From CAYFLR01 sp964343805 (GTDB lineage Bacteria; Bdellovibrionota_B; Oligoflexia; CAYFLR01): a stretch of 64,000 nt of DNA. Below are positions 29,256 to 38,668 of the stretch, piece after piece. Each line of letters begins with the position of its first letter. Within the stretch, counting starts at the first letter, position 1. Below the pieces are notes generated by a model that saw only the letters and a program-made list of their open reading frames with translations, ran no database searches and was not told the origin of the DNA. The position numbers and the translations under genes were made by a program. The stretch is from positions 1 to 64,000 of the forward strand of contig CAYFLR010000027.1 in NCBI GenBank assembly GCA_964343805.1, written 5' to 3'.

Positions 29256-29421
29256 TTAACCTGAATCCTAAGAACTTTTGATCTGGAAGGTGGCAGTGCT
29301 TGTGCTTCAACGGTTGGGTAAAAATTGCAGATTTACTGGGGTAATTCGAACATTTTTACCCAACCGTTGGAGTGCAATGATTGTTACCTGCCTTTCAAAA
29401 AGTTCTTAGGAGCCAGGTTGT
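29256..29421. repeat. Long nested inverted repeat (about 166 bp) upstream of fabH
   Basis: Outer arms TTAACCTG..CCTAAGAACTTTT (29256-29279) pair with AAAAGTTCTTAGG..CAGGTTGTTAA (29398-29421). Inner arms are a perfect 17 bp match, CAACGGTTGGGTAAAAA (29308-29324) with its complement at 29353-29369. The middle segments pair imperfectly. The whole would fold into one long hairpin with a ~28 nt loop. It may be a small non-autonomous element or a leader structure for fabH-fabF; no ORF is inside. Confidence 0.7.
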
Positions 29422-29610
29422 TAATTTTCTCATACTTAAGAACACTCAACATTATGCAAGGAGAATGCCAGTTTTTTACAAAGTGAACGATTTCAATCCA
29501 CTTTTTTTGCCTGGCCGTTGTTTCAATGTAAAAAGGCGAACAATTTTCTCTAAAAGGCAAATATAAGAGGATATAAGACTAATAACTCACTAAAATCTGT
29601 TGCTTTTTGA

Positions 29611-29639
29611 CCACACCTGGAATTTAGAGTGTGGTTTTT
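29611..29639 (+). terminator. Possible terminator on the + strand
   Basis: Stem CCACAC / GTGTGG with a 12 nt loop, followed by five T. No + strand gene is seen immediately upstream, so it would end transcripts starting in the 29.24-29.6 kb interval, or it is fortuitous. The rest of the gene-free interval 29237-29644 holds only the long inverted repeat. Confidence 0.3.
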
Positions 29640-29644
29640 AGGGC

Positions 29645-31024
29645 TCACCTAGAATTGTTTTTATGTAACATCCTCTCACAGGATCCCGATGAAAGGGGAT
29701 GTTTGGCTGTAGTAAGCTCTTGCTCTATAAACTGAAAGGCACGCTCAGAACGACTGAGGTCTAAATGATTCAATGGAAGAACCGAGACATTTTGTTTAAC
29801 CGCCCCACTTCTTTCCAGCGGTTCGGTATAAGTGGCACTTTTCAAAAAAATAAGACCATCATTCGCTTCTGCCATATCAGAAACATAATTTCGCCCTCTT
29901 TCTGGGAACTTTTCATCACGAATGGTGTTATTATTCCCGGCCAAAACAGAAAAGGAAACATCACGAGGAAAGGAATAGGTACTTAAGCGACTCATAAAAT
30001 GACCTCCCGCCTCGATCGCTTTATTTAATCCTTTAGATGAAACAAAAAAAGTTTCTCCTCCCTCACTGAGTGCTCTTTTACTCATGTTAGCATCTACAGT
30101 GATGGTGGCCAACGAGTCCATTACCCCTAGTTTTCTTTGATCCATCAGCATCTGTAATTGGCCCTGCCATCGTCCTGATAAAATATCATTTTCACCGGTT
30201 CCTTGCCATTTTCCGTTGTAAAACATCTTCTCAGCTCCCAGAGGGGCTGGAAGTTCATTTTTTTGGATAAATAAATTATAAATATAATATCTGAAGGGAA
30301 TGTCTATACCACCAAGGGGGGCACCAGCAAAAACCACATGATTTACATCACCTCTATAGCGAGTCAGATAAGAAAAATTATCATAGGAAGGACCCACACT
30401 TTGTAAATAGCTCCTTATGGCCATAGCTCCTTTGGAGAAACCCACCAAGTTCACCTTAAAATGGGAGTTTCCCTCTTGTCTCATCAGATGCTTAATTCGA
30501 CGAATCGCATTAGCAATATGCTCTCCCTGTACGATATTATTTCCATGTAGATGACTAAATGAAATAGCAAAAACCGGGTGACCGGCAGCCACCAGATGCT
30601 GCATTAAACCTTTGGACTCATAGTGCTTTGATGACTGAGTGCTCTCTGGATGGGCAAATCGCCTGCTGGCATCGTCATTTGCCCCTGTTACCAAGAGAAT
30701 GGGGGTTTTGTTTTTAGATCGATTCCAATTGGGGGCAAGATGGAGTAAAAAGGAATTGGCATGAGGAGTTGAAGTGCCAAAAGCTTCTACCACTTGGGGA
30801 TAGAACTGTTTTAACGATGAATGGGAAGTTTCATTTGGGATATCAGGATGATAGTCGATATGACGCTCAATCCGAGCCCAAGGTTCAGCACTCCCCCCCT
30901 CCAATACAACCTCTGGCCGCACCCCATAGTATTCAGTAGCAATAACACCAGGAGCCCACAGACACATACAACTTAGAGCTATTAACCAGCTCCTTTTGAT
31001 AGTTAAATTAGAAATAAATCCCAT
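29645..31024 (-). CDS. Exported alpha/beta-hydrolase (lipase/esterase-like)
   Basis: 459 residues with an N-terminal signal peptide ending near VIATEYYG. The hydrolase fold has TPILLVTGANDD as the oxyanion-strand region and the nucleophile elbow VNLVGFSKGAMA (GxSxG). A late His in VLPLNHLDLS is a plausible catalytic His. Segments around residues 220-350 probably form a lid/insertion. It most likely hydrolyses esters in the periplasm or outside the cell; the substrate is unknown. Confidence 0.8.
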   Translation of the reverse strand: MGFISNLTIKRSWLIALSCMCLWAPGVIATEYYGVRPEVVLEGGSAEPWARIERHIDYHPDIPNETSHSSLKQFYPQVVEAFGTSTPHANSFLLHLAPNWNRSKNKTPILLVTGANDDASRRFAHPESTQSSKHYESKGLMQHLVAAGHPVFAISFSHLHGNNIVQGEHIANAIRRIKHLMRQEGNSHFKVNLVGFSKGAMAIRSYLQSVGPSYDNFSYLTRYRGDVNHVVFAGAPLGGIDIPFRYYIYNLFIQKNELPAPLGAEKMFYNGKWQGTGENDILSGRWQGQLQMLMDQRKLGVMDSLATITVDANMSKRALSEGGETFFVSSKGLNKAIEAGGHFMSRLSTYSFPRDVSFSVLAGNNNTIRDEKFPERGRNYVSDMAEANDGLIFLKSATYTEPLERSGAVKQNVSVLPLNHLDLSRSERAFQFIEQELTTAKHPLSSGSCERMLHKNNSR

Positions 31025-31101
31025 GAGAGTATTTTACCTCATTTTACCGTTAAGTCATAATATTTGACCTTTCAGCCAGCTCTCACTTGTTATTTAACCA
31101 G

Positions 31102-31111
31102 NNNNNNNNNN
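31102..31111. other. Assembly gap (10 N)
   Basis: Run of N in the intergenic region between the hydrolase and the solute-binding protein genes. A short gene or promoter could be missing. Confidence 0.99.
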
Positions 31112-31189
31112 TAAGTAAGACCCAAGCTTGCAGGAGAGCTTATTTTCAAGTATATCTAACTATTACACTTGGTCTATAAAGGACTCTTT

Positions 31190-32413
31190 ATGAGATATCC
31201 TCTTTCAAACAGTTTAAAAAAAGCATTTGCCTCCCTATACTTTGTAGCATTACTTACTCTGATCTCTCCTATTTCTCTTGAAGCGACTACCTCCACTAAA
31301 TATCTTACCCTCTGGCACACCCAGACAAAACATCAGGCTGAGCTTATTAAATCGATGGTTTTAGAGTTTAACCAAAATAATAAAAAGGTCAAAATCGTTG
31401 CAGAAGAAATAATGGATATCAATTCGGCGCTGATTAAAGGAGCTTTACAAGGGCATTTACCCGATATGGCTTTAGCTCCTGGGGATATTGTGGGTCTTTA
31501 TAAATCGGTAAATTTTTCTAAAATCCCAGCAGAGATATTAATCAAACCCTCCTTCACCTCGCTCAGCTCACTCAATCAAATAGAGGGTGAAACCTATGGG
31601 ATTCCCATATTGGGTGGGAACTTTCTAATGCTTTACTACAATAAATCCCTCATAAAAAAGCCCGCACCCAATTGGGAAACGATGAAACTTCACAAGAAAG
31701 AGCTTTTTCAAAAAGGTCATGGACTCATATCTTGGTGGTATTTAGAGCCATATTATTTCATACCCTTCTTGTCTCCTTTCTTGGCCAAAGTCATTAATGA
31801 TGGACAGCCTCAATTAAATCATCCAGAAATCCATCAGGCTTTTTCTTTTTATCATACCCTTGCTAAGGAGAAACTGGTAGAGGCTGAATGTGATTATGAA
31901 TGCAGTATGGAACGATTTTTTGCCGGAAAAGATGGATACATGATCAACGGGGATTGGGCTTTGCAATTTGCCTATGATCGTTTAGGAAAAAATCTCGGAA
32001 TTGCACCACTCCCTAAAATCAACAATAAACAAATGGCACCCGTTCAAACCGGTTTTTCGCTCTTTTTTCCTCGGAACTCTCTGGAAGGACCTTGGGGAAA
32101 GCAGCTCACCGAATTTGCTAAGTACTTTCAATCCCCCGAAGTTCAAAGACGCTGGAAGGATATAAAACGGATACCGGATCACCCCCAGATTCTGGATGAA
32201 ATGGAAAAAAACCCTATCAACAACCAACTCATGGAAATGCTCGCTCAAAGCATTCCTTTAAAAGATCCGAGCTCCATGATTTATCTATGGCCGGTGCTTA
32301 AAAAAAGTATGTTTCTTATCTTAAAAAATATAGGGACAAGTCAATCTATTCTCCCTAAAATGAATCAAATTGCCAAAGAGTTGATCAAAGAGAAGAACTA
32401 TAGATTAGAATAA
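31190..32413 (+). CDS. Periplasmic solute-binding protein (carbohydrate ABC type)
   Basis: 407 residues from ATG 31190 (AAAGGA 7 bp upstream), signal peptide ending near SLEATT. The mature part looks like a family 1/8 binding protein: LTLWHTQTKHQAELIKSM, PDMALAPGDIVGLY, YGIPILGGNFLMLYYNK, FFAGKDGYMINGDWAL. No ABC permease or ATPase gene is near. It is followed 13 bp later by a LytS-type kinase gene, so the likely role is ligand presentation to the kinase, not uptake. Confidence 0.85.
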   Translation: MRYPLSNSLKKAFASLYFVALLTLISPISLEATTSTKYLTLWHTQTKHQAELIKSMVLEFNQNNKKVKIVAEEIMDINSALIKGALQGHLPDMALAPGDIVGLYKSVNFSKIPAEILIKPSFTSLSSLNQIEGETYGIPILGGNFLMLYYNKSLIKKPAPNWETMKLHKKELFQKGHGLISWWYLEPYYFIPFLSPFLAKVINDGQPQLNHPEIHQAFSFYHTLAKEKLVEAECDYECSMERFFAGKDGYMINGDWALQFAYDRLGKNLGIAPLPKINNKQMAPVQTGFSLFFPRNSLEGPWGKQLTEFAKYFQSPEVQRRWKDIKRIPDHPQILDEMEKNPINNQLMEMLAQSIPLKDPSSMIYLWPVLKKSMFLILKNIGTSQSILPKMNQIAKELIKEKNYRLE

Positions 32414-32426
32414 CCACGGAGCTGCT

Positions 32427-34133
32427 TTGAAATCAAAACCCTCATTTCGCTTTACTCTTACATCCCACTTAATCATATTTGCAGTGATCCCTACCCTCCT
32501 CATCGGAACCCCTTTATTCCTTAGAATCATGATGATCAAAGTGGAAGAAGCAGAAAAATCTGTTCAGTTACTCACCTCTCACACCGCTTCTAGACTTGGT
32601 TATCAAATTAATCAAGTGGTTTCCGCCACTCGGATTTTAGCAAACGATAGTGATCTGGTTCATCTGGGCCGCACCATGCTCCTCTTAAATAGAACTGAAA
32701 TTAGAATCTCTTCCTTCCTCAAAGAGCATACCACCGTAGCATCCTGTTATTACTTTAATACCGGGGGAGTTTTAAAAACAGCACTTCCCGCCGGTCTAGA
32801 GATTTTACAACTCTTTCCTTTCGAAAATGAAATTCAAAACTTCATTCAAAAAGCTAAATCAGATATGCAGTTAAACACCCGGCTCTTTTTAGTGACGGGA
32901 AACAACTTCTTTGGCAAACATAATGAGACCATCAACCTCTTAACCAATCAGAAAAAATCTTATCCTCCCTCTCAAAGTGGTCTTTTGATTCTGAATCGGA
33001 TTTCTTACTTTACCGGTGAATTGAGTGGAGTCCTAGCAGTTGTGGTCCCCCTTAACTATCTGACTCCGCATATTGTTGCAGATTTAAATCCCACTGCCCA
33101 GGTTGAGTTATTTTCAACTAAACAGCAGCTACTTCAAATTGCCCCAAGAGAAGAGGTAAAACCAGCAGAAAAGCTCATAAGTGGAATCAAAAAGGTAAAT
33201 ACCGATCCTTTTTTATTATCCCAAAGTAACCAACTAAAAACTTCACTCGACATACAAGTGACCCTTCCAGCCACCAAATACACCGCACCCATGACCAAGC
33301 TTTTTTGGCAATCTATTTTGGGTTTTGGTATCATTTTATTGATTCTAATTCTCGTAGCACTGTGGCGATCAAGAAAATTATCAACTCCCCTTAAGCGGCT
33401 GCACCAGTATGTGATTCGCTTTGGGAAGAGAAAGTATGACTCAGCCCGTCCCCATGGAAAATATCTAGAATTTGATGACACCTTGCACATTTTAGAAACC
33501 ATGGGTAAACAGATCTTAGAACATATCGCCGAAACCACCTCACTCGCCAAAAGAGAGACCGAACTCAAAAAGATTCAAATGGAAGCTGAAATGAATACGC
33601 TACGAGGGCAGATGAAACCTCATTTTCTCTTCAATGCTTCGGATGCCGATCGAGCAAGAACGATGATCGAAAATCTAGCCACCCTCTATCGACTTATTCT
33701 AGATACTTATCAAACCACAACCATCCCCATTCAAACAGAGTTAAAAATTGTGGAAAGTTATCTCTCCATTCAACAGATGCGTTTTTCCAATCGGCTAAAA
33801 GTTCACTATCAGGTAGAAGAATCCAGCAGAGAAAAATGGATTCCCGGTCTCATTATTCAAACCTTAGTTGAAAATGCACTGAAACATGGCATCGGCAAAG
33901 CGAGATCCGGAGGCGAGATTTGGGTCAATCTCAGCACGGTGGAAAACAAAATTAAAGTGCTTGTTAAAAATACCGGCGCACTTTTACCGAGAGAGTTTAA
34001 AGCCAATACCGGCTTGCAAAATACCCAAAAAAGGTTGGATAATATTTATGGAACCTTGAGCGAATTCCAATTAACAAGCGATGCCGAGGGAGCCACCCTG
34101 GCCACCTTTTTTATTACCGGAGAAAAATTATGA
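32427..34133 (+). CDS. LytS-type sensor histidine kinase
   Basis: 568 residues, TTG start at 32427 with GGAG upstream. Two membrane helices (about 12-35 and 290-312) enclose a ~255-residue extracytoplasmic sensor; then a HAMP-like linker and a His_kinase domain (GQMKPHFLFNAS with the phospho-His). The HATPase part has IIQTLVENALKHG and NTGLQNTQKRLDNIYG. After PHFLFNAS, about ten residues usual in this family (the L-N-x-I-x-x-L segment) appear to be missing before DADRARTMIENLA. The stop overlaps the regulator start (ATGA). It forms a three-gene unit with the binding protein and LytTR regulator. Confidence 0.88.
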   Translation: MKSKPSFRFTLTSHLIIFAVIPTLLIGTPLFLRIMMIKVEEAEKSVQLLTSHTASRLGYQINQVVSATRILANDSDLVHLGRTMLLLNRTEIRISSFLKEHTTVASCYYFNTGGVLKTALPAGLEILQLFPFENEIQNFIQKAKSDMQLNTRLFLVTGNNFFGKHNETINLLTNQKKSYPPSQSGLLILNRISYFTGELSGVLAVVVPLNYLTPHIVADLNPTAQVELFSTKQQLLQIAPREEVKPAEKLISGIKKVNTDPFLLSQSNQLKTSLDIQVTLPATKYTAPMTKLFWQSILGFGIILLILILVALWRSRKLSTPLKRLHQYVIRFGKRKYDSARPHGKYLEFDDTLHILETMGKQILEHIAETTSLAKRETELKKIQMEAEMNTLRGQMKPHFLFNASDADRARTMIENLATLYRLILDTYQTTTIPIQTELKIVESYLSIQQMRFSNRLKVHYQVEESSREKWIPGLIIQTLVENALKHGIGKARSGGEIWVNLSTVENKIKVLVKNTGALLPREFKANTGLQNTQKRLDNIYGTLSEFQLTSDAEGATLATFFITGEKL

Positions 34134-34885
34134 CAGCCCCCAGAATTTTAGTTGTGGACGATGAGCCCTTAGCTAGAGAAAGAATTCTTAAATCACTCAA
34201 GAAATGGAATCCCAAGTACCAACTAAAAGAGGCAGGAGACGGATTAGAAGCACTTGAAGTTATAGAGTCCTGGAAACCAAATATCGTTTTTTTAGATATT
34301 GAAATGCCAGAAATGAACGGATTTGAAGTATTAATGGCCATGGAAAAGAAAGATTTTCAAATCATATTCCAAACCGCCTATGATGAATTCGCCATCAAAG
34401 CCTTCGAAGTTTCAGCCTGCGATTATTTACTCAAACCTTTTGCTGATGAGCGTTTAAAGTCCGCTTTAGATAAAGCAATCGAAAGGTCTCAGTCTCAGAA
34501 CTCCAAAGAGAAATTGGAAGATTTCTTAGCCGAAGAGAAAAAATATCTCGACAAACTAGTGATAAAAAGCGGCTTAAGAATGAAGTACATTGAAATGGAT
34601 GAGGTGCATTATTTCCTGAGTGAAGACCATGTCACCTCGGTTTTTATAGAAGATGTGAGTTACGCCATTGAACCTTCCCTCTCCTACCTGGAAAAGCATC
34701 TGGATCCTAGCTTATTTATTCGCATCCATCGCAATGCCATCATAAGTAAAACAGCTGTGATAGAGTACACCAGTGGGACTCCCATGAAAGTTCAAGTGGG
34801 TCCAGATACCGAACTTAAGGTTTCCAGAGACCGAAAGAAGAGCGTGAAAGAGTTTCTGACTAGAGACAGTCTAGACGCCTCCTAA
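34130..34885 (+). CDS. LytTR-family response regulator
   Basis: 251 residues. Receiver 1-120: LVVDDEPLARERI, phosphoacceptor in IVFLDIEMPEMNGFE, FQTAYDEFAIKAFEV and LLKPF. The LytTR DNA-binding domain is at about 140-245 (DEVHYFLSEDHVTSVFI, LFIRIHRNAIISKTAV). It is the output of the upstream kinase. Its targets are unknown; no direct-repeat LytTR site was identified nearby. Confidence 0.93.
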   Translation: MTAPRILVVDDEPLARERILKSLKKWNPKYQLKEAGDGLEALEVIESWKPNIVFLDIEMPEMNGFEVLMAMEKKDFQIIFQTAYDEFAIKAFEVSACDYLLKPFADERLKSALDKAIERSQSQNSKEKLEDFLAEEKKYLDKLVIKSGLRMKYIEMDEVHYFLSEDHVTSVFIEDVSYAIEPSLSYLEKHLDPSLFIRIHRNAIISKTAVIEYTSGTPMKVQVGPDTELKVSRDRKKSVKEFLTRDSLDAS

Positions 34886-35026
34886 TCTAAAATAAATGAT
34901 CGCATTTTGTTTGAAATTGGTTAGAGTGTTCAATTTAGCCTTGCATAATTTTCAGCTCCATGTATCATAATTACCAAATAATCAAAAAATAAGTTTTAAA
35001 ATAAGAATAAATCGCAGGAGAATTAT

Positions 35027-35296
35027 ATGGCACCCGCTACCAAGAAAACCACCACTAAACGTGCGCCGCGCAAGACTTCTACCACAGCTAAAAAAGCAAG
35101 TAGCAAAACAACCAGGACAGCTAAGAAAAAAGCAGCTCCTCAACCCCCTACATTTAGTCCAGAAGAACGACAGGATATGATCAATCACCGAGCCTATTTA
35201 TTGGCTGAGCAAAGAAATTTTGAGAATGGGAATGAAATGCAGGACTGGCTAATGGCTGAGATCGAGGTAGACAAAGAGATAGCTTCTGCCTGTTGA
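35027..35296 (+). CDS. DUF2934 protein with histone-H1-like basic tail
   Basis: 89 residues; AGGAGA lies 6 bp before the ATG. Residues 1-45 consist almost only of Lys, Ala, Thr, Arg, Ser and Pro (APATKKTTTKRAPRKTS), like histone H1 or Hc1-type tails. Residues 50-85 match the short DUF2934 domain: HRAYLLAEQRNFENGNEM, then DWLMAEIEV. Probably a nucleic-acid-binding small protein; no specific role is known. Confidence 0.75.
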   Translation: MAPATKKTTTKRAPRKTSTTAKKASSKTTRTAKKKAAPQPPTFSPEERQDMINHRAYLLAEQRNFENGNEMQDWLMAEIEVDKEIASAC

Positions 35297-35355
35297 ATTT
35301 ACTAGCCTAATCATGTCATAATAGATTAGATGATAAGTTAAAATCGCATAAAATG

Positions 35356-35381
35356 TTGACAGTAGTGTCTAAGGCTTAGAC
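35356..35381 (+). promoter_or_regulatory. Possible promoter -35 with overlapping palindromic operator
   Basis: TTGACA at 35356-35361 is followed 5 bp later by the perfect palindrome GTCTAAG-g-CTTAGAC (35367-35381) where the spacer and -10 would lie. The -10 itself is weak. It lies about 160 bp upstream of the lipoprotein gene at 35540. The repressor is unknown. Confidence 0.3.
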
Positions 35382-35539
35382 ATTTTTGCACTATTTCGTT
35401 TTTATCCTATCATCTATGAGCCCTTACCCTATTGATAATATTAAATTTTAATATTTGGCTCATGGACTTAAAAGTGGCTTCTTTATTGCATCCACTTATT
35501 ACTTGGGTATTGTAATTCATTTTTCTTGGGGGGAAAATC

Positions 35540-36115
35540 ATGACAAAACTTAATAGCCTACTTATTATCGTTGTCGCATTATTCATAACTAGCTGCGATG
35601 CTGAAAAAAGTGACGCCACAGTTAAAAGTGGAGGAGACACAGATGTTGTAACTGTCACCTCCGTCTCTTTTTCTGGTTTATCTGAACTCACCGAAGCCAC
35701 ACCTAAAACGAGTAATGACTCCGAAAGTGAAGTGATGGTGGACCAACCACGCTACGAAACCCCTACCGAATCTGGTTCAAAGGAGAAAATTTACTATTTT
35801 ACTCGTGAGTGTATGGATAGTCAGCAGCTCTATGTTGATCCTACCGTTTCCGCAGAGTTTTTGAAAAAAACTTTTCAGATCAGTTTTCTAATGATCAGAC
35901 AACTGAGTGATGGCACCTCAACCAATGAAACTGTTTATCTCTATGCCACCGGTGAAACGGCGGCTTCTTATTGTACCGGCTTAAGCGCAGGTCCAGAAAC
36001 TCTAGGAACCTCAGAAAGTGCAGATGCCGAAGCGCAATATAAGGAAGATATCTCCTATGACCTACAAGAATTTGCCACAGAAGTTCAATCGAAATTAAAA
36101 ACAGGTCTCAATTAA
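35540..36115 (+). CDS. Lipoprotein of unknown function
   Basis: 191 residues. GGGGGG 8-13 bp upstream of ATG; signal peptide with lipobox LFITSC (Cys about residue 19). An acidic, Ser/Thr-rich linker to about residue 80 is followed by a ~100-residue domain with two Cys (YYFTRECMDSQQLYVD and ASYCTGLS). No family is recognised. Its 3' end overlaps the convergent recD2 gene by 8 bp. Confidence 0.6.
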   Translation: MTKLNSLLIIVVALFITSCDAEKSDATVKSGGDTDVVTVTSVSFSGLSELTEATPKTSNDSESEVMVDQPRYETPTESGSKEKIYYFTRECMDSQQLYVDPTVSAEFLKKTFQISFLMIRQLSDGTSTNETVYLYATGETAASYCTGLSAGPETLGTSESADAEAQYKEDISYDLQEFATEVQSKLKTGLN

Positions 36116-38657
36116 TATCTTTTTTTATAACTAATTCCCTCAGAAGGGTTTGACGCTGTTTATTATCTTGGTTTTGAACTGCCATAGCAAGAGCCCTTCT
36201 GGTCCCCACAAACACCAACATTTTCTTGGCCCGAGTCAATCCGGTATAGATTAGATTACGAAAGAGCATTTTAAAATGTTGAGTGGTGACTGGAATGATC
36301 ACTGCATCAAATTCACTTCCTTGGGATTTATGAATGGTGATAGCGTAAGCTAGATCAAGCTCGATCATATGCTCTTTTTTATAAGTCACTAAACGATCGT
36401 GCTTTTCGGGGAAGTTAATAATCAATTGATTCTGCCCGTGATCCACATCATGCACAATACCAATATCCCCATTAAAAACCTCTAGATCATAGTTATTTCG
36501 CTTTTGAATCACTCGATCTCCACAGCGAAAAATGCGTTCACCCAAAATCAACTGCTTTTTTTCGGCGCCTGCCGGATTGCATTCACTTTGAATTTTTTGG
36601 TTCAAAGACACCGTTCCCATGGACCCTCTGGTCATGGGTGTGAGAATTTGGATCTCAGTTTGGTGACCATGATACTTGATAATGCTCTCTTTATAGAGTT
36701 TAACGATCATATCTGAGGCTTTAATCCCATAATTAAGGGAGGAAAAGGGATGGACTTTTTTCATCACTTCTTTGAGCTCAGAGATTTCATTTTCGGTGTT
36801 AAGAAGGCGTTCTAAATTTACATGCTGAAATTTAGCGGGCACCTTGAAAGCCTGTTTTACCAGGGTTTCCCCCTCCTGCTCATCAAATTGATTCAAATCT
36901 ATGTCTTCACTATCTAAGGAGTTTTCTTGCTGAGCCAGTTTCTTTAAAAACCCCTCCTTTTTATCGTCAATATGAACCAGACTTTCGCCCTGTTCTTCCA
37001 GTTTAGTTTTGAGTACTTTCTTGGCTCGATGAATGAATTTAAGTTCATCCACGGTCACCTCTTCTGAGTCAATAAAAAGAGTATCTACGCCTTTTTTCCA
37101 TAGCGAGGGATTGCGAAAGGGAGAGTCAATTCGAGGGGGCACTCCTTCATTAATCTCGTGAGCAAATTTAATGATCAAACTCTCTTTGGCTTGGCGAAAA
37201 ATTTCTGTCAAACGGAAGACGGGCACTTCCCCTGAATGAATCAAATCCTTCAAAACATTACCAGCTCCTACGGAAGGAAGTTGATCTTGATCACCAATCA
37301 AAAGAAGCGAAGTTTTATTTTCGTCGATGGCTTTAAAAAGAGAAGCGGAAAGTGAAATATCTAGCATAGAACACTCATCCACAATGACTAAATCCGCGTC
37401 CAGAGGATCCTCTTCATTCTTTTTAAATCCCCCAGTACTCGGGTTCCATACTAATTGACGATGAAGAGTTTTTGCCGGCAGACCAATCACCTCTTCCATC
37501 CGTTGCGCCGCTCGTCCCGTAGGAGCTGAAAGCAGAACTTTTTTCCTCATGGCGAGGGCGAGTTTGACAATGGCCTTAGTGGTAGTCGTTTTACCACAAC
37601 CGGGGCCTCCGGTGAGAATAGCAATGCTCTTTGAAACCACACCAATGACGCTTTTGGTTTGCTCTTTACTTAAAGGAAATTTTTGAGCTTGGTTAAATTT
37701 GTTAACCCAAGTTAAAGCTCTCTGTTGATCAATAGGCCTTGCAACTTTTAGAAAATCTCGGGTTTTATTCGCCACTAAGAGTTCATCAAAAAAGAGGGTT
37801 TTAGTGTAATAACAACGCTGCACTTCTTCCTTGGAAGCTAGTTGATACAGCCTCACTTTGATCTCGTCCGCCTCTTCCATTTCGTTCAAAAGGAGAGGGA
37901 TTTGATCGCTCAATGGCAAATTAAGTAATTCTTCTACACTCTTTAATATTTGATCGAGAGTGAGATAGCAATGCCCCTCTTCTCTGCTACCACTTAAGAC
38001 ATGTTTTATTCCCGCTTTGATTCTTCGAGGGTCAGATATACCAATGCCAACACTCATGGCGATTTTATCCGCTGAATGAAAACCGATCCCATAAATATCA
38101 GTGCTGAGTTGATAAGGATTTTCCTGCACAATGAGGCAAGATTTATCTCCATATTTTTTGTAAATTTTCACCGCAAAAAGTGTGCTAATTTGATGGGACT
38201 GGAGAAAGATCATTACATTACGAATCTCTCGATGCTCTTGCCAGGCGGTGCTGATCTGATTGAGCTTGGTTTTAGCAATGCCTTCAATCTCGGTGAGTCT
38301 TTCAATTTCGGTTTCGAAAATATCGAGAGTCTTTTCTTTAAAATGGCCCACAATCTTCTTGGCAGTTTTAGGACCTACTCCATAGATCAGCCCGGAACCT
38401 AAATACTTTTCTAAAGCTGCCAGCGAGGCCGGTTTTTTTTCGATATATTTTTGGGCTTTGAACTGCTTGCCATATTTACTGTGTTCGGTCCACTCCCCCA
38501 AAAATTCACAGGTGGCTCCAGCAAAGACCTTCGCTTGATGAACGGTAACCGTGATGGTTTTTTCTGATCGACCAAAGGGGGAAAGTTTCAGCACACTCCA
38601 ACCGGAATCCTCACTAAAAAAAGTGACTCTTTCCACTATGCCCGCAACACTATCCAT
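36108..38657 (-). CDS. recD2: RecD2-type DNA helicase
   Basis: About 849 residues; start ATG 38657 preferred, GTG 38666 possible. N-terminal OB-like and tandem helix-hairpin-helix region (EKYLGSGLIYGVGPKTAKKI, EIEGIAKTKL), Walker A GGPGCGKTTTTKAI near residue 350, Walker B VDECSMLD, LLIGDQDQLPSVGAG, and C-terminal ELDLAYAITIHKSQGSEF. RecD2 is a 5'-3' superfamily 1B helicase acting without RecBC. Between motifs III and IV there is a ~120-residue charged insertion (from about TLFIDSEEVTVDEL to KVHPFSSLN), longer than usual. Confidence 0.93.
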   Translation of the reverse strand: MDSVAGIVERVTFFSEDSGWSVLKLSPFGRSEKTITVTVHQAKVFAGATCEFLGEWTEHSKYGKQFKAQKYIEKKPASLAALEKYLGSGLIYGVGPKTAKKIVGHFKEKTLDIFETEIERLTEIEGIAKTKLNQISTAWQEHREIRNVMIFLQSHQISTLFAVKIYKKYGDKSCLIVQENPYQLSTDIYGIGFHSADKIAMSVGIGISDPRRIKAGIKHVLSGSREEGHCYLTLDQILKSVEELLNLPLSDQIPLLLNEMEEADEIKVRLYQLASKEEVQRCYYTKTLFFDELLVANKTRDFLKVARPIDQQRALTWVNKFNQAQKFPLSKEQTKSVIGVVSKSIAILTGGPGCGKTTTTKAIVKLALAMRKKVLLSAPTGRAAQRMEEVIGLPAKTLHRQLVWNPSTGGFKKNEEDPLDADLVIVDECSMLDISLSASLFKAIDENKTSLLLIGDQDQLPSVGAGNVLKDLIHSGEVPVFRLTEIFRQAKESLIIKFAHEINEGVPPRIDSPFRNPSLWKKGVDTLFIDSEEVTVDELKFIHRAKKVLKTKLEEQGESLVHIDDKKEGFLKKLAQQENSLDSEDIDLNQFDEQEGETLVKQAFKVPAKFQHVNLERLLNTENEISELKEVMKKVHPFSSLNYGIKASDMIVKLYKESIIKYHGHQTEIQILTPMTRGSMGTVSLNQKIQSECNPAGAEKKQLILGERIFRCGDRVIQKRNNYDLEVFNGDIGIVHDVDHGQNQLIINFPEKHDRLVTYKKEHMIELDLAYAITIHKSQGSEFDAVIIPVTTQHFKMLFRNLIYTGLTRAKKMLVFVGTRRALAMAVQNQDNKQRQTLLRELVIKKDIN

Positions 38658-38668
38658 CTCACCCACCC

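Noticed and set aside
29381..29566. 61-codon ORF after the long inverted repeat
   Set aside because: No ribosome binding site, no conserved features, and it starts inside the hairpin arm.
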